A stretch of 64,000 bases of DNA from Nonomuraea spiralis (GTDB lineage Bacteria; Actinomycetota; Actinomycetes; Streptosporangiales; Streptosporangiaceae). A program made the translations under genes and the position numbers. Position 1 is the first letter of the stretch; every line of letters begins with the position of its first letter. Shown in pieces: positions 51,417 to 60,356 of the stretch. The stretch lies in contig NZ_BMRC01000001.1 in assembly GCF_014648435.1 (NCBI RefSeq), positions 692,481 to 756,480 on the forward strand. The letters run 5' to 3'. The notes under the pieces were generated by a model that worked only from the letters and a program-made list of their open reading frames with translations, searched no databases and was not told the origin of the DNA.

Positions 51417-51962
51417 CTAGGACACCGCATGGCCCAGCGCGGCAAGGACCGCGCCCAGTCGGCCGTCCAGCGATCCGCTGAGCTCCAGCACCGGGATGGA
51501 CTCCCAGGCGCTCAGCGGGTCGTCATAGACCAGGTCCAGCAGCGCATCATTCACCCGCGAGCGAAGCACGCGCATCTCCGCAGCCGGCAACGCCCGCTCC
51601 GTCTCCGCTGTGACCGGCGTAACGATCAGCAGGTCAAGGCCCGCAAAGGCGGCCCGGAGCCCTGCGGTTCCGGCCTCGCCCGAGGGGTCGGCGCCAATCG
51701 CGGCCATGTACGCGAGGTAGTCCAGTGGTGTCCGGTCAAAGACAACCCCGGCCGCCGACAGCGGCGAGGTCATACTCTGCACCGAGCGCGCGAACATGGC
51801 CCGGTAGTCCTCCAAGGACGGCGGGAACCCGAACTCGTACCCCTCTTCCTCAAGCAGGTAGTACGGCTCGTCGACCGCCACGTGGCCCGGCAGGTGCTCA
51901 CACAGCGCCTCGGCCAGCGTCGTCTTCCCTGTCCCGTGCGCGCCGGAGATTCCGACTCTCAT
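51417..51962 (-). CDS. P-loop nucleoside-kinase-like ATPase (AAA_28 type)
   Basis: The 181-residue product opens MRVGISGAHGTGKTTLAEAL with Walker A GAHGTGKT. An aspartate motif of the nucleotide-kinase type follows (VVFDRTPLDYLAYM near 95). Family relatives resemble NadR/thymidylate-kinase-like enzymes, so phosphorylation of a small molecule is plausible. Third-position GC is lower than in neighbours (for example GGCGCCAATCGCGGCC mixed with ATC/TCA codons), hinting at a different origin. The start at 51962 puts the P-loop at the very N-terminus as usual. Confidence 0.78.
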   Translation of the reverse strand: MRVGISGAHGTGKTTLAEALCEHLPGHVAVDEPYYLLEEEGYEFGFPPSLEDYRAMFARSVQSMTSPLSAAGVVFDRTPLDYLAYMAAIGADPSGEAGTAGLRAAFAGLDLLIVTPVTAETERALPAAEMRVLRSRVNDALLDLVYDDPLSAWESIPVLELSGSLDGRLGAVLAALGHAVS

Positions 51963-52392
51963 CCGCGGCTCCCCGCTTCCTGTAAAGGCTGCCGCGGCGA
52001 TTCTACGGCCACCGAAGATCTCTCCCGCGGGGTTGGCTCTCAGGAACAAAGCCAAGATCGCTAAAGAGGATTGAAGACACCCTCAAACAACCTGGCCTAC
52101 GCCTACCGGGACGTGGCCCACGTGCACGCGCACCTGAGCGCCGCACTCCTCCCGGTGCTCGGAACTGGGGAATATCGGAACAGCCATTAGCGGTCCCGGC
52201 GAGTAACAGGGCGCTGACCTGCGCGTCGGTCCCGCTCGGCCGCTGGGTTTCGGCGGCAGGCCGCCACGCGGTTCGTAGGACCGGATTACCAGTGACGCGT
52301 CTCGGCAGAGCGTGAGATGTGTTCGGTCAACCCAGTGACCGGCGGGTACCGCCGACGGCTGTCCCGCCGTTCCTCAACCCCCACCTCGACCG
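51963..52392. other. 430-bp stretch with a tetratricopeptide-like remnant
   Basis: No intact gene is seen. On the plus strand at about 52084-52190 the frame SNNLAYAYRDVAHVHAHLSA ends in a stop after YRNSH. SNNLAYAYR is typical of the repeats in AfsR/NB-ARC regulators, so this is probably a gene fragment. The remainder has no domain, RNA or strong hairpin that I can recognise. Confidence 0.4.
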
Positions 52393-53148
52393 CTACCGAG
52401 GCACGCCGAGCCGCCCTCTGGTCACGGTCACGGCCACGACCGCGAGCGCCGCCAGGCCCAGGGCCGCCGGCCAGGTGCTCGTGACGGTCGTCCCCGCCAG
52501 GAAGAGCGCCCAGTTGACGCCGTTGTGCCCGAGGATGGCCACCGCCATGCTCCCCTGCGACCCGTTGACCAGCCACGCCAGTACGATCGACAGCGCGACC
52601 GTCAGCACCAGGTAGGCGACGAGCTGCCCGGCGTCGCTCCTCGCGGTGTCCCACTCGCGGGTCAGGAAGAGCGGCACGTGCCAGAAGCAGTGGATCACCC
52701 CGAGCACCGACGCGGCGGCGAGCGGATGCAGCCTTCGCTGGAGCAGGGGCAGCGCCACGCCGCGCCAGCCGGGCTCCTCCTGGACCGGCCCGCCGATCAG
52801 GTAGACGACGTAGGTGACGGCGGCCGCCGCCCCGATCTGCACGGTGTACCCCACGGCGACCGCGAAGGGGATCACCGCGAGAGCGAGGACGTACCAGCCG
52901 GGATGCGCCCGCCACCGCAGCAGCCGCCGCCACCCGGAAGGCCCCTCGACCACGCGGGTGACCACGATCGCCGCCGCGAACGGACCGGCGAACAGGCCGA
53001 GCTGATTGACGCCCGCGATCGCCGGGAGCGAGAGCTCGTACGGCAGAAGCCCCACCCCGCTCTGCGACAGCCACCACGGACTCCAGCCGATCCAGGAGCC
53101 CAGGTAGGCCATGGCTAAGAAGGCGAGCAGCGGATACCGCTTGATCAT
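52393..53148 (-). CDS. CPBP-family intramembrane metalloprotease (Abi-like)
   Basis: The 251-residue, multi-helix protein has the CPBP motifs: EEPGWRG (motif 1, the EExxxR box), HCFWHVPLF (motif 2) and the later HNGVNW. These residues form the zinc site inside the membrane in CAAX-protease/bacteriocin-immunity proteins. Its start overlaps the PadR stop by 4 bp, so the two genes are a regulator-effector pair. Substrate unknown. Confidence 0.87.
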   Translation of the reverse strand: MIKRYPLLAFLAMAYLGSWIGWSPWWLSQSGVGLLPYELSLPAIAGVNQLGLFAGPFAAAIVVTRVVEGPSGWRRLLRWRAHPGWYVLALAVIPFAVAVGYTVQIGAAAAVTYVVYLIGGPVQEEPGWRGVALPLLQRRLHPLAAASVLGVIHCFWHVPLFLTREWDTARSDAGQLVAYLVLTVALSIVLAWLVNGSQGSMAVAILGHNGVNWALFLAGTTVTSTWPAALGLAALAVVAVTVTRGRLGVPR

Positions 53149-53681
53149 CGTTCTCCCCCGAGGTCGTCGAGCACGGATCGCCAGAAGGCGAGGTTGGCGC
53201 GCACGGTCGCTCTCCCCCAGGTGAGCACCCGCAGATGGCTCGGCTGGACGCCGCCGAGCCCAGGCTGTTCGAGGAAGCGCAACGTCCCGGAGAGCTCTTC
53301 GACCCGTCGGCGGGCGAGGGGTTCGATGAGCTCGGGGGCGGCGTCCATGAAGAAGAGCTTGAGCATCGCCGGGTCGCGGTGCTGCGACGCCTCGGCCGGC
53401 TCCCCGAGCCAGCGCACGAGCTCCTCGCGCCCGGCATCGGTGACGGCGAACGTCCGCCGCCTGCGGCCGGTCTCCTCCTGCGTCGCGGAGACCAGGCCGA
53501 GCGTGACCAGGCGCTGTGGCTCCGCGTAGAGCTGCGAGCGGGGGACCTGCCAGAAGAACGCGACGGAGAGCTCGACGTTGCGCCGCAGCTCGTAGGAGGT
53601 CTGGGGGCCTGCGGTCACCAGCAGGCCGAGGACGATGAAGGTGATGGGCCGTAACGAACCGTCCGAATCGGATGGTGGCAT
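53145..53681 (-). CDS. PadR-family regulator
   Basis: The 178-residue product has the PadR winged helix (FIVLGLLVTAGPQTSYELRR, then FWQVPRSQLYAEPQRLVTLG and RRRRTFAVTDAGREELVRWL) and a C-terminal helical dimer domain. It overlaps the downstream CPBP protease gene by 4 bp (ATGA) and probably controls the pair. Start ATG 53681; no clear operator palindrome is seen in the gap upstream. Confidence 0.88.
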   Translation of the reverse strand: MPPSDSDGSLRPITFIVLGLLVTAGPQTSYELRRNVELSVAFFWQVPRSQLYAEPQRLVTLGLVSATQEETGRRRRTFAVTDAGREELVRWLGEPAEASQHRDPAMLKLFFMDAAPELIEPLARRRVEELSGTLRFLEQPGLGGVQPSHLRVLTWGRATVRANLAFWRSVLDDLGGER

Positions 53682-54145
53682 GCCCTCACACTAACTCCGG
53701 AACGGCCGCCCCGGACGCCTCCAGCGTCCAACCACCGGCACCGCCGGGAGTGCCCCCCTTGAACGGCGAATTCCAGCGGGCGTCGCAACACGGTGGTCAA
53801 CTATTGGCGCTGAGAAGCACGGCGAGACGCTTGGCCGGTGGTGCGCCGCCGCACCCGCTCACCGTCAGCGCCAGTACGGTCACCAGCCCGGCCATGCCTC
53901 TCGCACCATCTATAGCTCCAGAGGCGAGCACCTTGCCATCGGGCCTGGATGTCACTGATTCCATGGAGTTGGTGTGGCCAGTGAGCGGGACTGCGATCTG
54001 TTCCTGGGGGGCAGGTCAGTGATCGCATCGCGCTCGGAGGGTTGGCGGGAAGTCCCAGCCGGGATTTGCGCCAGTACAGGACCCGACGCCGACTCCCCGT
54101 CGACCTCACCCCAGGGGCCTGGACGCGATGTGCGTGAGTCGGCGC
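53682..54145. other. 464-bp stretch, mostly empty
   Basis: Apart from a 32-codon lipoprotein-like frame on the minus strand (53797-53895) I see no gene, RNA or strong terminator. Third-position GC is low in all longer frames. It separates the PadR/CPBP pair from the two-component operon. Confidence 0.5.
53797..53895 (-). CDS. Very short lipoprotein-like frame, possibly a truncated gene
   Basis: A 32-residue frame begins MAGLVTVLALTVSGCGGAPP with a convincing lipoprotein signal and lipobox TVSGC (Cys15) and stops 17 residues later. GAGAGG lies only 1-2 bp before the ATG, closer than usual. It could be a tiny lipoprotein or the start of a gene whose remainder was lost. Confidence 0.3.
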   Translation of the reverse strand: MAGLVTVLALTVSGCGGAPPAKRLAVLLSANS

Positions 54146-54796
54146 CTAACGATCGCCCGGAGTGACAACGCCGGATTCGTACGCCAGGACCACCGCCTGG
54201 ACCCGGTCGCGCAGCCCGAGCTTCGTCAGGATGCGCCCCACGTGGGTCTTGACCGTGGTCTCCGACAAGAACAACTCGACCCCGATCTCGGCGTTGGACG
54301 CGCCTCCGGCCAGGCTGAGGAACACTTCACGCTCACGCTCCGTGAGCACCTTGAGCACGGCGTCCGGGTCGGTGTCGGCCTTCGCGACGAGCCGCCCGAT
54401 GAGCCGGCGGGTCGTGGCGGGCGCGATGATCGAGTCACCCCGGTGCACGTGCCGGATCGCAGCGATGATCTCCTCACCCGGCGCGTCCTTCAGCATGAAC
54501 CCGCTCGCACCGGCGCGCAGCGCGGCCAGGGCGTGCTCGTCGAGATCGAACGTGGTCAACACCAGCACCTTCGGCGGGTCGTCCAGCCGCTGGATCTCCC
54601 TGGTGGCGATGACACCGTCCATTCGGGGCATACGGATGTCCATCACCACCACGTCGACGTGCCGCGACTCCGGCGCCGACAGGGCCGACAGCGCCGACAG
54701 GCCGTCAGCGGCCTCGGCGACCACCTCCATGTCGGGCTGGGACCTGACGACCATGGTCAGGCCGTTGCGCAGCAGCTCCTGATCGTCGACGATCAT
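54146..54796 (-). CDS. NarL/LuxR-family response regulator
   Basis: The 216-residue product has a receiver domain with acidic pocket D4-D5, phospho-acceptor D53 (VVMDIRMPRMDG) and the conserved Lys in GFMLKDAP. A LuxR HTH follows at about 148-210 (LTEREREVFLSLAGGASNAE, then TTVKTHVGRILTKL). Its ATG overlaps the kinase stop (ATGA). It is phosphorylated by the upstream histidine kinase. The target genes are unknown; the operon's membrane protein is the simplest candidate. Confidence 0.93.
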   Translation of the reverse strand: MIVDDQELLRNGLTMVVRSQPDMEVVAEAADGLSALSALSAPESRHVDVVVMDIRMPRMDGVIATREIQRLDDPPKVLVLTTFDLDEHALAALRAGASGFMLKDAPGEEIIAAIRHVHRGDSIIAPATTRRLIGRLVAKADTDPDAVLKVLTEREREVFLSLAGGASNAEIGVELFLSETTVKTHVGRILTKLGLRDRVQAVVLAYESGVVTPGDR

Positions 54797-56067
54797 GATC
54801 CGGATGATGGGAGACTCCTCGGCTCATAAGGCAGGGTGGCCGACAGTTCGAAGCCGGCGCCGGAGCGTCTGCCGGCCTCCAGGGTGCCTCCCACCATGCT
54901 GAGACGTTCGCGCATCCCGGTCAGCCCGACGCCGGCCTCTCCGGCGGGCGGGCCGGCGCCGTCGTTCGTGATGGTGATGTGCAGTCTGTCCGCGCGCCAG
55001 GCCAGCGTCATGCCGGCGGCGGCCGTCGCCCCCGCGTGTTTGATCACGTTGGTCAGTCCCTCTTGGATGACACGATAGGCGGTCAGGTCGACGGCGGGGC
55101 GCAGCGGCCGGGCGTCCCCGACCTCCTGTACGGCGAGCCGGACGCCAGTGTCGCGTACCTGGTCGAGCAGGTCGGAGAGATCGCCGAGGCCCGGTTGCGG
55201 AGTGGTGCCGCCGTCGGCGCGCAGCACGCCCAGGAGCCCGCGCATGTCGCGCAGGGCCTCGCGCCCGACCCCGGCGATGGTGGCGAACACGTCCGCCCCG
55301 GGCGAGCCCGGGTCGGACAGCCTGCCACCTTCCGCCTGGCTGACCATGACGGCGAGCGAGTGGGACACCACGTCGTGCATCTCGCGGCTGATGCGGTCGC
55401 GCTCCGCCCGCGCCGCCTCCTGCCGCTCCCGCGTACGGTCGGCCTCTGCGCGCTCGGCCTTCGCTCTGAGCTCGGACAGGAACAACACCCGGATCCGGCT
55501 GAGGCGGCCCAGCGACCATAGGCACGCCGCCGCGGCGACCAGGCCGACCGACAGCCCGATCCGCCAGGCGACCAGCTCGTAGGAGCCCGACGAGCCGCCC
55601 CATGAGGCCGGATTCCACAGACGCGCGAGGACCAGGGCCACACCCGTCAGGGCGACACCCAGACAGGCCAGGCTGGGCAGCAGGTCGAGCCGGCCGCAGA
55701 CCGTGTAGAGCAGCAGCCCGAAGACGAGCGTGCTCGGCAGCAGCACCGCCGGATAGTAGGCGCCGCCCGGGTCATGCAGGGGCGGTAGTGCCACCAGCAG
55801 CAACATCGCCGCGGCGGCCAGGCCGTACGCCACCAGCGGGCGCAGCCGACGCGGAACGACGCACCCGTGCAGCACCAGCAGGCCGAGACCCGCGAGCAGG
55901 CGGAGCGGCAGAGGACTGTCCGAGGCCCGGAGCAGGCTCAACGAGACCAGGCCGAGCGGCAGGAAGAGCAGGACCGCGAGCAGGGCATCGGTGCTCACCT
56001 GATGCCGGTCGAGAAACGAGTCCACCGCGGCATCGGAAGATGACGGGGACTCTCGCACGCCCACCAT
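54793..56067 (-). CDS. Sensor histidine kinase, HisKA_3 (NarL-partner) type
   Basis: The 424-residue product has several membrane helices in the first 200 residues (ALLAVLLFLPLGLVSLSLL and following), a dimerisation helix with phospho-acceptor histidine in ISREMHDVVSHSLAVMVSQA, and an HATPase domain ending GVGLTGMRERLSMVGGTLEA. There is no large outer sensor domain, so it probably senses membrane or intramembrane signals. The start at 56067 overlaps the preceding stop by one base (TAATG). It is coupled to the downstream response regulator. Confidence 0.92.
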   Translation of the reverse strand: MVGVRESPSSSDAAVDSFLDRHQVSTDALLAVLLFLPLGLVSLSLLRASDSPLPLRLLAGLGLLVLHGCVVPRRLRPLVAYGLAAAAMLLLVALPPLHDPGGAYYPAVLLPSTLVFGLLLYTVCGRLDLLPSLACLGVALTGVALVLARLWNPASWGGSSGSYELVAWRIGLSVGLVAAAACLWSLGRLSRIRVLFLSELRAKAERAEADRTRERQEAARAERDRISREMHDVVSHSLAVMVSQAEGGRLSDPGSPGADVFATIAGVGREALRDMRGLLGVLRADGGTTPQPGLGDLSDLLDQVRDTGVRLAVQEVGDARPLRPAVDLTAYRVIQEGLTNVIKHAGATAAAGMTLAWRADRLHITITNDGAGPPAGEAGVGLTGMRERLSMVGGTLEAGRRSGAGFELSATLPYEPRSLPSSGS

Positions 56068-57089
56068 TATGGTCGGTGTGCGTGAACGAGGTGCCGGCGG
56101 CGGGAGAGGTACGACAGCGCGGCCACCGCCAGAGCCGCACCCCACAGCGGCCACAACATCTCCGGCAGCCAGGCCCCCAGTTCGGTGTTCGCCCCCGCAG
56201 GGCCGACCTGCTCGCCGGTGAGCTTCTTGCGGACGTACATCAGTCCGGCGGAGGTGACGGGGAGGGAGACGGCCAGAGCCGAGCAGGCCGGGAGCTTCGC
56301 CGGAATCGCACGCCCGCGCAGGAACGGCACCCAGCGCGGCCAGATCTCACCCCACGGCCGGACCAAGCCGAAGGTCAGGACCGCACCGATGAGACCGAGC
56401 GTGCTGAGACCGGCGCCGATCGGGGTGATCTCGGCGATGTGGGCCAGGAACTGGTCGCTGATCCCGACAGGCACGCCCAGCAGCCAGCCGAAGCGGGTGA
56501 CGGCGTAGACGACGGGGACGGCGACCGCGACGGCGGTCGCGTACTGCCCGACCCGTAGCGCGCGGGCGGCGCTACCGGGCCGCCCGGCCCCTGCGATCAG
56601 CGCGCGCGTCCCCAGGAGCATCAGGCTGACGCCGGCCGCCATCAGGATGAGCAGGTTGACGCTCGGCCACGTGAGCATGGTCGCGATCATCGAGAACTCA
56701 GCCTGACCGGCGAGCGCGGCGACCAGCATCACCGGCAGATAACCAGCGGTCATCATGATGCGCACGTCAGGCAGGAGCACCGCCAGGCCGGCGCCGAGCG
56801 CGACGGCCACGACGGCGGGGGCCCGGTTGAGCGGACCTCTGCCGGCGAGCACGGCGAGGACGCCGGCCACCAGCGCCGACACCGCGAGCACGGCCCCGCC
56901 GGCTGCCGCCGGAAGAGGGTCGAGCAGGGTGTTGCCCGCGCCCGTACGGCCGGCGTCGAAGGGATATGCGGGCCCTCCGACAGCCCAGAGCAGGCCGAAG
57001 GGCAGATAGCTCACCGACCAGACGGCGACGATCAGGGTCGGCACGATTGTGGGACGGTTTCGTAGGGAAGAGGCGTTCACCTGGCCCAC
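56067..57089 (-). CDS. Polytopic membrane protein of two-component operon, function unknown
   Basis: The 340-residue protein has about nine hydrophobic helices and short loops, starting MGQVNASSLRNRPTIVPTLI. Such a protein is often found just upstream of NarL-type kinase/regulator pairs in actinobacteria. I recognise no transport or enzyme motif. Its stop shares a base with the kinase start, so all three genes are one translational unit. It may be the sensor partner or the target of the pair; this is inference. Confidence 0.8.
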   Translation of the reverse strand: MGQVNASSLRNRPTIVPTLIVAVWSVSYLPFGLLWAVGGPAYPFDAGRTGAGNTLLDPLPAAAGGAVLAVSALVAGVLAVLAGRGPLNRAPAVVAVALGAGLAVLLPDVRIMMTAGYLPVMLVAALAGQAEFSMIATMLTWPSVNLLILMAAGVSLMLLGTRALIAGAGRPGSAARALRVGQYATAVAVAVPVVYAVTRFGWLLGVPVGISDQFLAHIAEITPIGAGLSTLGLIGAVLTFGLVRPWGEIWPRWVPFLRGRAIPAKLPACSALAVSLPVTSAGLMYVRKKLTGEQVGPAGANTELGAWLPEMLWPLWGAALAVAALSYLSRRRHLVHAHRP

Positions 57090-57305
57090 TCTGCTGCCGT
57101 GGGAGTGCCCCGCACATCGTCACCGGGTCTCGGCCGGCTCCTCCGGAGGTCGCGACGGCGTCGTCCCGAAGGATGACGCCCGACCGTCCGGTCGGCGAGA
57201 GCGGGGCGCCCCAAGCTGGAAGGCCCGTGCTGTGGGTCAGCGGGCTTCTCGAAGGCCCCCCTGACGGGACGAACCGCCCGTCCCGGGCTCTGGCATCATC
57301 ACCGG

Positions 57306-57923
57306 ATGACCCAGTTGACGACCGCCCGCCTGCTCCTGCGCCGCCCGGACGAGAACGACCTCGACGCCTTCGCCGCCATGAACGCCGACCCCGAGGTCAT
57401 GCGGTACATCGGCGACGGTTCCGTGCTGCCTCCGGAGCGGGCCGCGGCCGGGATCGCCCGCGCCCGGCAGGAATGGGACGAACGCGGCCACGGCCTGCTC
57501 TCGGTGGTCGTCCGGGAGACCGGCAGGACGGCCGGCTGGGTCGCCCTGGCGGTGCCCGCGTTCCTGCCCGAGGTCCTGCCCGCCGTGGAGATCGGCTGGC
57601 GGTTCGGACGCCCCCACTGGGGACACGGCTACGCCACCGAGGCGGCGCGGCGGCTGCTGCGGTTCGGGTTCACCGAATGCGGTCTCGACCGGGTCGTCAG
57701 CATCCGTCACGTGGACAACGACCGGTCCCGGCGGGTGATGGACAAGCTGGGCCTGCGGTTCGCGTTCGAGACCGTGGTGCCCGCCCACGGGCGGCCCGTC
57801 GCGGTGCACGAGATCACCGAGGCCGAACACCGCGCGCTCGGCGACGCCTCATCCGCGCCTGCCGTACAGGTGGAGGACGAGCGGCGCGCACACGACGGTG
57901 ACGGCGGCGGTCGCGACGAGTGA
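57306..57923 (+). CDS. GNAT acetyltransferase (RimJ-like)
   Basis: The 205-residue product matches the GNAT_3/RimJ-RimL group: TTARLLLRRPDENDLDAFAA at the start, the acetyl-CoA loop around GRPHWGHGYATEAARRLLRF and VDNDRSRRVMDKLGL. It transfers acetyl to an amine of a protein or small molecule; the target is unknown. The last 25 residues ([18 protein letters not shown] region) lie over the 3' end of the opposite exporter gene (75-bp overlap) and look like antisense-derived extension. Confidence 0.87.
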   Translation: MTQLTTARLLLRRPDENDLDAFAAMNADPEVMRYIGDGSVLPPERAAAGIARARQEWDERGHGLLSVVVRETGRTAGWVALAVPAFLPEVLPAVEIGWRFGRPHWGHGYATEAARRLLRFGFTECGLDRVVSIRHVDNDRSRRVMDKLGLRFAFETVVPAHGRPVAVHEITEAEHRALGDASSAPAVQVEDERRAHDGDGGGRDE

Positions 57924-58673
57924 CCAGGTGACGGCCGCGCCGGTGCCGCCGGCGTGGTTCATCAGGCCCCTGGCCGCGGTGGCGACGTGGCTGAGCGGGT
58001 TGACCTCGACGAAGGCCCGCAGCCAGCCGGGCATGGTCTCGGGCCGGACGAAGACGTTGCTGGCGAACGACAGCGGCATGAGCACGACGTTCGCGATGCT
58101 GATGACCACGGCCTGGTCGGGCACGATCAGGGCGACCGCGGCCCACAGCAGGGACAGCGAGAGCCCGAAGGCGACGACCAGCGCCACCGCGGCGAGCACC
58201 CCCGTGATCCCGCCGGCCGGCCGATAGCCCATGACCAGCCCGAGCAGCACCACGACGGCCGACGCGAACAGGTAGCGGACGGCGTCGCTGAGCAGCCCGC
58301 CGAGCACGAACGCGCCGCGCCACACCGACAGGGAACGGAAACGGTCGAAGGCCCCGGTCGTGACGTCCTTGGCCAGGCGGGCGCCGCCGTACATGGTGAC
58401 GATGGCGATGCTCATGCTGAGCGTGCCCGGCAGGAGGAGCGTGAGGTAGTCGCCGGTCGAGCCGCTGACCGCGCCGCCGAACAGGTAGGTGAACAGCACG
58501 GTGAACAGGATCGGGATGGCGATCGAGTCCACGAGCTGTTTGGGGTCGTGCTTGATCTTGAGGAGGGCCCGCAGGGCGAAGGTAGCCGAGGCGGTGAGCG
58601 CTCCGGCGCGGCGGCGCGGCCGGGGCGCGGTGAGCAGGACGTCGATCCGGTAGGGCTGGGCCGTGGTGCTCAT
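57849..58673 (-). CDS. ABC-2-type exporter permease (DrrB-like)
   Basis: The 274-residue, six-helix protein contains the ABC-2 membrane signature ([20 protein letters not shown], later [20 protein letters not shown] and [10 protein letters not shown]). It starts within the ATPase stop (ATGA at 58670-58673). With the upstream DrrA-like ATPase it forms a drug or lipid exporter of the daunorubicin-resistance type. The divergent TetR gene is the likely regulator. Confidence 0.92.
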   Translation of the reverse strand: MSTTAQPYRIDVLLTAPRPRRRAGALTASATFALRALLKIKHDPKQLVDSIAIPILFTVLFTYLFGGAVSGSTGDYLTLLLPGTLSMSIAIVTMYGGARLAKDVTTGAFDRFRSLSVWRGAFVLGGLLSDAVRYLFASAVVVLLGLVMGYRPAGGITGVLAAVALVVAFGLSLSLLWAAVALIVPDQAVVISIANVVLMPLSFASNVFVRPETMPGWLRAFVEVNPLSHVATAARGLMNHAGGTGAAVTWSLVATAAVTVVCAPLVLHLYGRRG

Positions 58674-59677
58674 GCGGGCACGTCCTCGTGGTCGGGGGTG
58701 GCCAGGTGGCCGGTCAGGGCGAGGAACGCCTCGTCCAGGCTGGGCTGGCCGAGGGTGATCTCGGCGATGCCCACCTGGGCCTCGGCGAGGCGGGTCATGG
58801 CGTGCCCGACCAGCCGTCCCACGTCGGCCGCGCCGGCCGGGGCGGGCAGGAGCACGGACAGGGCGAGCGGATCGGCGGCGAGGCGGACCGTACCGTCCAG
58901 GGCGTCGGCCAGCACCTGCCGGGCCCGCGCGCGCTGCCCGCCGTCGAGGAGGCGCAGGTGCAGCGCGCCCGAGCCGACCCGCGACTTGAGCTGGGCGCTG
59001 GTGCCCTCGGCCACGATCCGGCCGCGGTCGATGACGGCGATCTGCTCGGCGAGCTGGTCGGCCTCCTCCAGGTATTGGGTGGTGAGCAACACCGTGGTGC
59101 CGGCCGTAGCGACCTGGCGGACCAGCTCCCACACCTGGCCGCGGCTGCGCGGGTCGAGCCCGGTGGTCGGCTCGTCGAGGAACAGCAGGTCGGGCGGCAC
59201 GATCAGGCCGGCCGCGATGTCCAGCCTGCGTCGCATCCCGCCCGAGTAGCCGCCCACCGGGCGGCCGGCCGGGCCGGTCAGGTCGAAGGCGGCCAGCAGG
59301 TCGTCGGCGCGCCGCCGGCCGGCCGCGCGGGACAGGCCGTGGAGGCGGCCGAGGATGATCAGGTTCTCGTGGCCGGTCAGGTCCTCGTCCAGGGCTGCGT
59401 ACTGGCCGGTCACGGAGACGCGGGCCCGGATCGCCTCGCGCTCGCCGGTCAGGTCGTGGCCGAGGACGCGGGCGGTGCCGCCGTCGGGGCGGGTCAGGGT
59501 GGCCAGGATGCGGATCGTGGTGGTCTTGCCCGCGCCGTTGGGCCCGAGGAAGCCGAACACCTGGCCGCGCCGGACCGTGAGGTCGATCCCGTCCAGTGCC
59601 CGGTGCTCGCCGTAGATCTTGACCAGTCCGTACGCCTCGATCGCCGGACGGCTCTCGTCCGAGCTGTTCTTTGACAT
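58670..59677 (-). CDS. ABC exporter ATP-binding protein (DrrA-like)
   Basis: The 335-residue product has Walker [11 protein letters not shown], signature [15 protein letters not shown], Walker [13 protein letters not shown] and the C-terminal DrrA extension ([12 protein letters not shown]). It powers the adjacent DrrB-like permease. An inverted repeat lies directly upstream of the start, between it and a divergent TetR gene. DrrA/B pairs give self-resistance to drugs; no drug cluster is visible here, so the substrate is open. Confidence 0.93.
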   Translation of the reverse strand: MSKNSSDESRPAIEAYGLVKIYGEHRALDGIDLTVRRGQVFGFLGPNGAGKTTTIRILATLTRPDGGTARVLGHDLTGEREAIRARVSVTGQYAALDEDLTGHENLIILGRLHGLSRAAGRRRADDLLAAFDLTGPAGRPVGGYSGGMRRRLDIAAGLIVPPDLLFLDEPTTGLDPRSRGQVWELVRQVATAGTTVLLTTQYLEEADQLAEQIAVIDRGRIVAEGTSAQLKSRVGSGALHLRLLDGGQRARARQVLADALDGTVRLAADPLALSVLLPAPAGAADVGRLVGHAMTRLAEAQVGIAEITLGQPSLDEAFLALTGHLATPDHEDVPA

Positions 59678-59680
59678 GCC

Positions 59681-59702
59681 GTAAGACTTAAGTATCTCTT
59701 AC
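59681..59702. promoter_or_regulatory. Candidate TetR operator of the DrrAB exporter
   Basis: GTAAGA (59681-59686) and TCTTAC (59697-59702) form perfect inverted arms with a 10-bp spacer, and ACTTAAGT (59686-59693) is an inner palindrome. The site lies 4 bp upstream of the DrrA start in the only AT-rich patch, between it and the divergent TetR gene. Confidence 0.6.
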
Positions 59703-59741
59703 GCGCTGTCAAGGTTATTGCGGCGGGATATCATCGGCGCG

Positions 59742-60356
59742 ATGGTTGACGCACACACCGCCACCCGGCCCCGCCGCCGGCGCTCGGACGCCCGGCGCAG
59801 CATCGACGCGATCCTCGACGCGGCCCGCGTCGTCCTCGGCGAGCGCCCCGACGCCAGCATGGAAGAGATCGCCACCACCGCGAACGTCACCCGCCAGACC
59901 GTCTACGCGCACTTCCCCTCGCGCGACGCCCTGATGGCGGCCCTCATCGAGGTCGCCGCCGCGGAGTACGCCGCCCTGCTCGACGCGGCCGCACTCGACA
60001 CCGCGCCGCCCCCCGACGCGCTGGCCGGGTTCCTCGACGCCGGCTGGCGGTTCCTGCGCCGCCATCCCCTCCTGCTCGACCTAACCGTGGGCCGGGTCCA
60101 CCGGCCCGAGGGCGACGACCCCCACGACGTCGTGCCGCCACGGCTCGAACGCCTCATCCGGCGCGGCCAGCACACCGGCGACTTCGACCCGGTGCCCCCG
60201 GCCGCCTGGCTCGCCGCCGCCGTCATCGGTCTCCAGCACGCCGCCGCGGAGGAGATCTCCGAAGGCCGCCTGGCTCCCCCCGAGGCGGCGGCCCTGTGCC
60301 TGCGCAGCGCGCTGCGCCTGTGCGGCAGTGGCGACCGCCCCGCCGCGGGCGGTTAG
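59742..60356 (+). CDS. TetR-family regulator of DrrAB-type exporter
   Basis: The 204-residue product has the TetR HTH at about 20-65 (RRSIDAILDAARVVLGERPD, NVTRQTVYAHFPSRDALMAA) and a helical ligand domain (FLDAGWRFLRRHPLLLDLTV). The divergent exporter and the GTAAGA/TCTTAC repeat between them suggest classical repression relieved by the exported drug. ATG 59742 is the first good start; an in-frame TTG at 59718 is possible. Its end overlaps the convergent AraC gene by 4 bp. Confidence 0.88.
   Translation: MVDAHTATRPRRRRSDARRSIDAILDAARVVLGERPDASMEEIATTANVTRQTVYAHFPSRDALMAALIEVAAAEYAALLDAAALDTAPPPDALAGFLDAGWRFLRRHPLLLDLTVGRVHRPEGDDPHDVVPPRLERLIRRGQHTGDFDPVPPAAWLAAAVIGLQHAAAEEISEGRLAPPEAAALCLRSALRLCGSGDRPAAGG

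Noticed and set aside
57849..57923. 75-bp antisense overlap as a regulatory device
   Set aside because: The GNAT tail there looks like a run-on with no family match; several other convergent overlaps (9447-9466, 25190-25197, 47168-47220) show it is common here.
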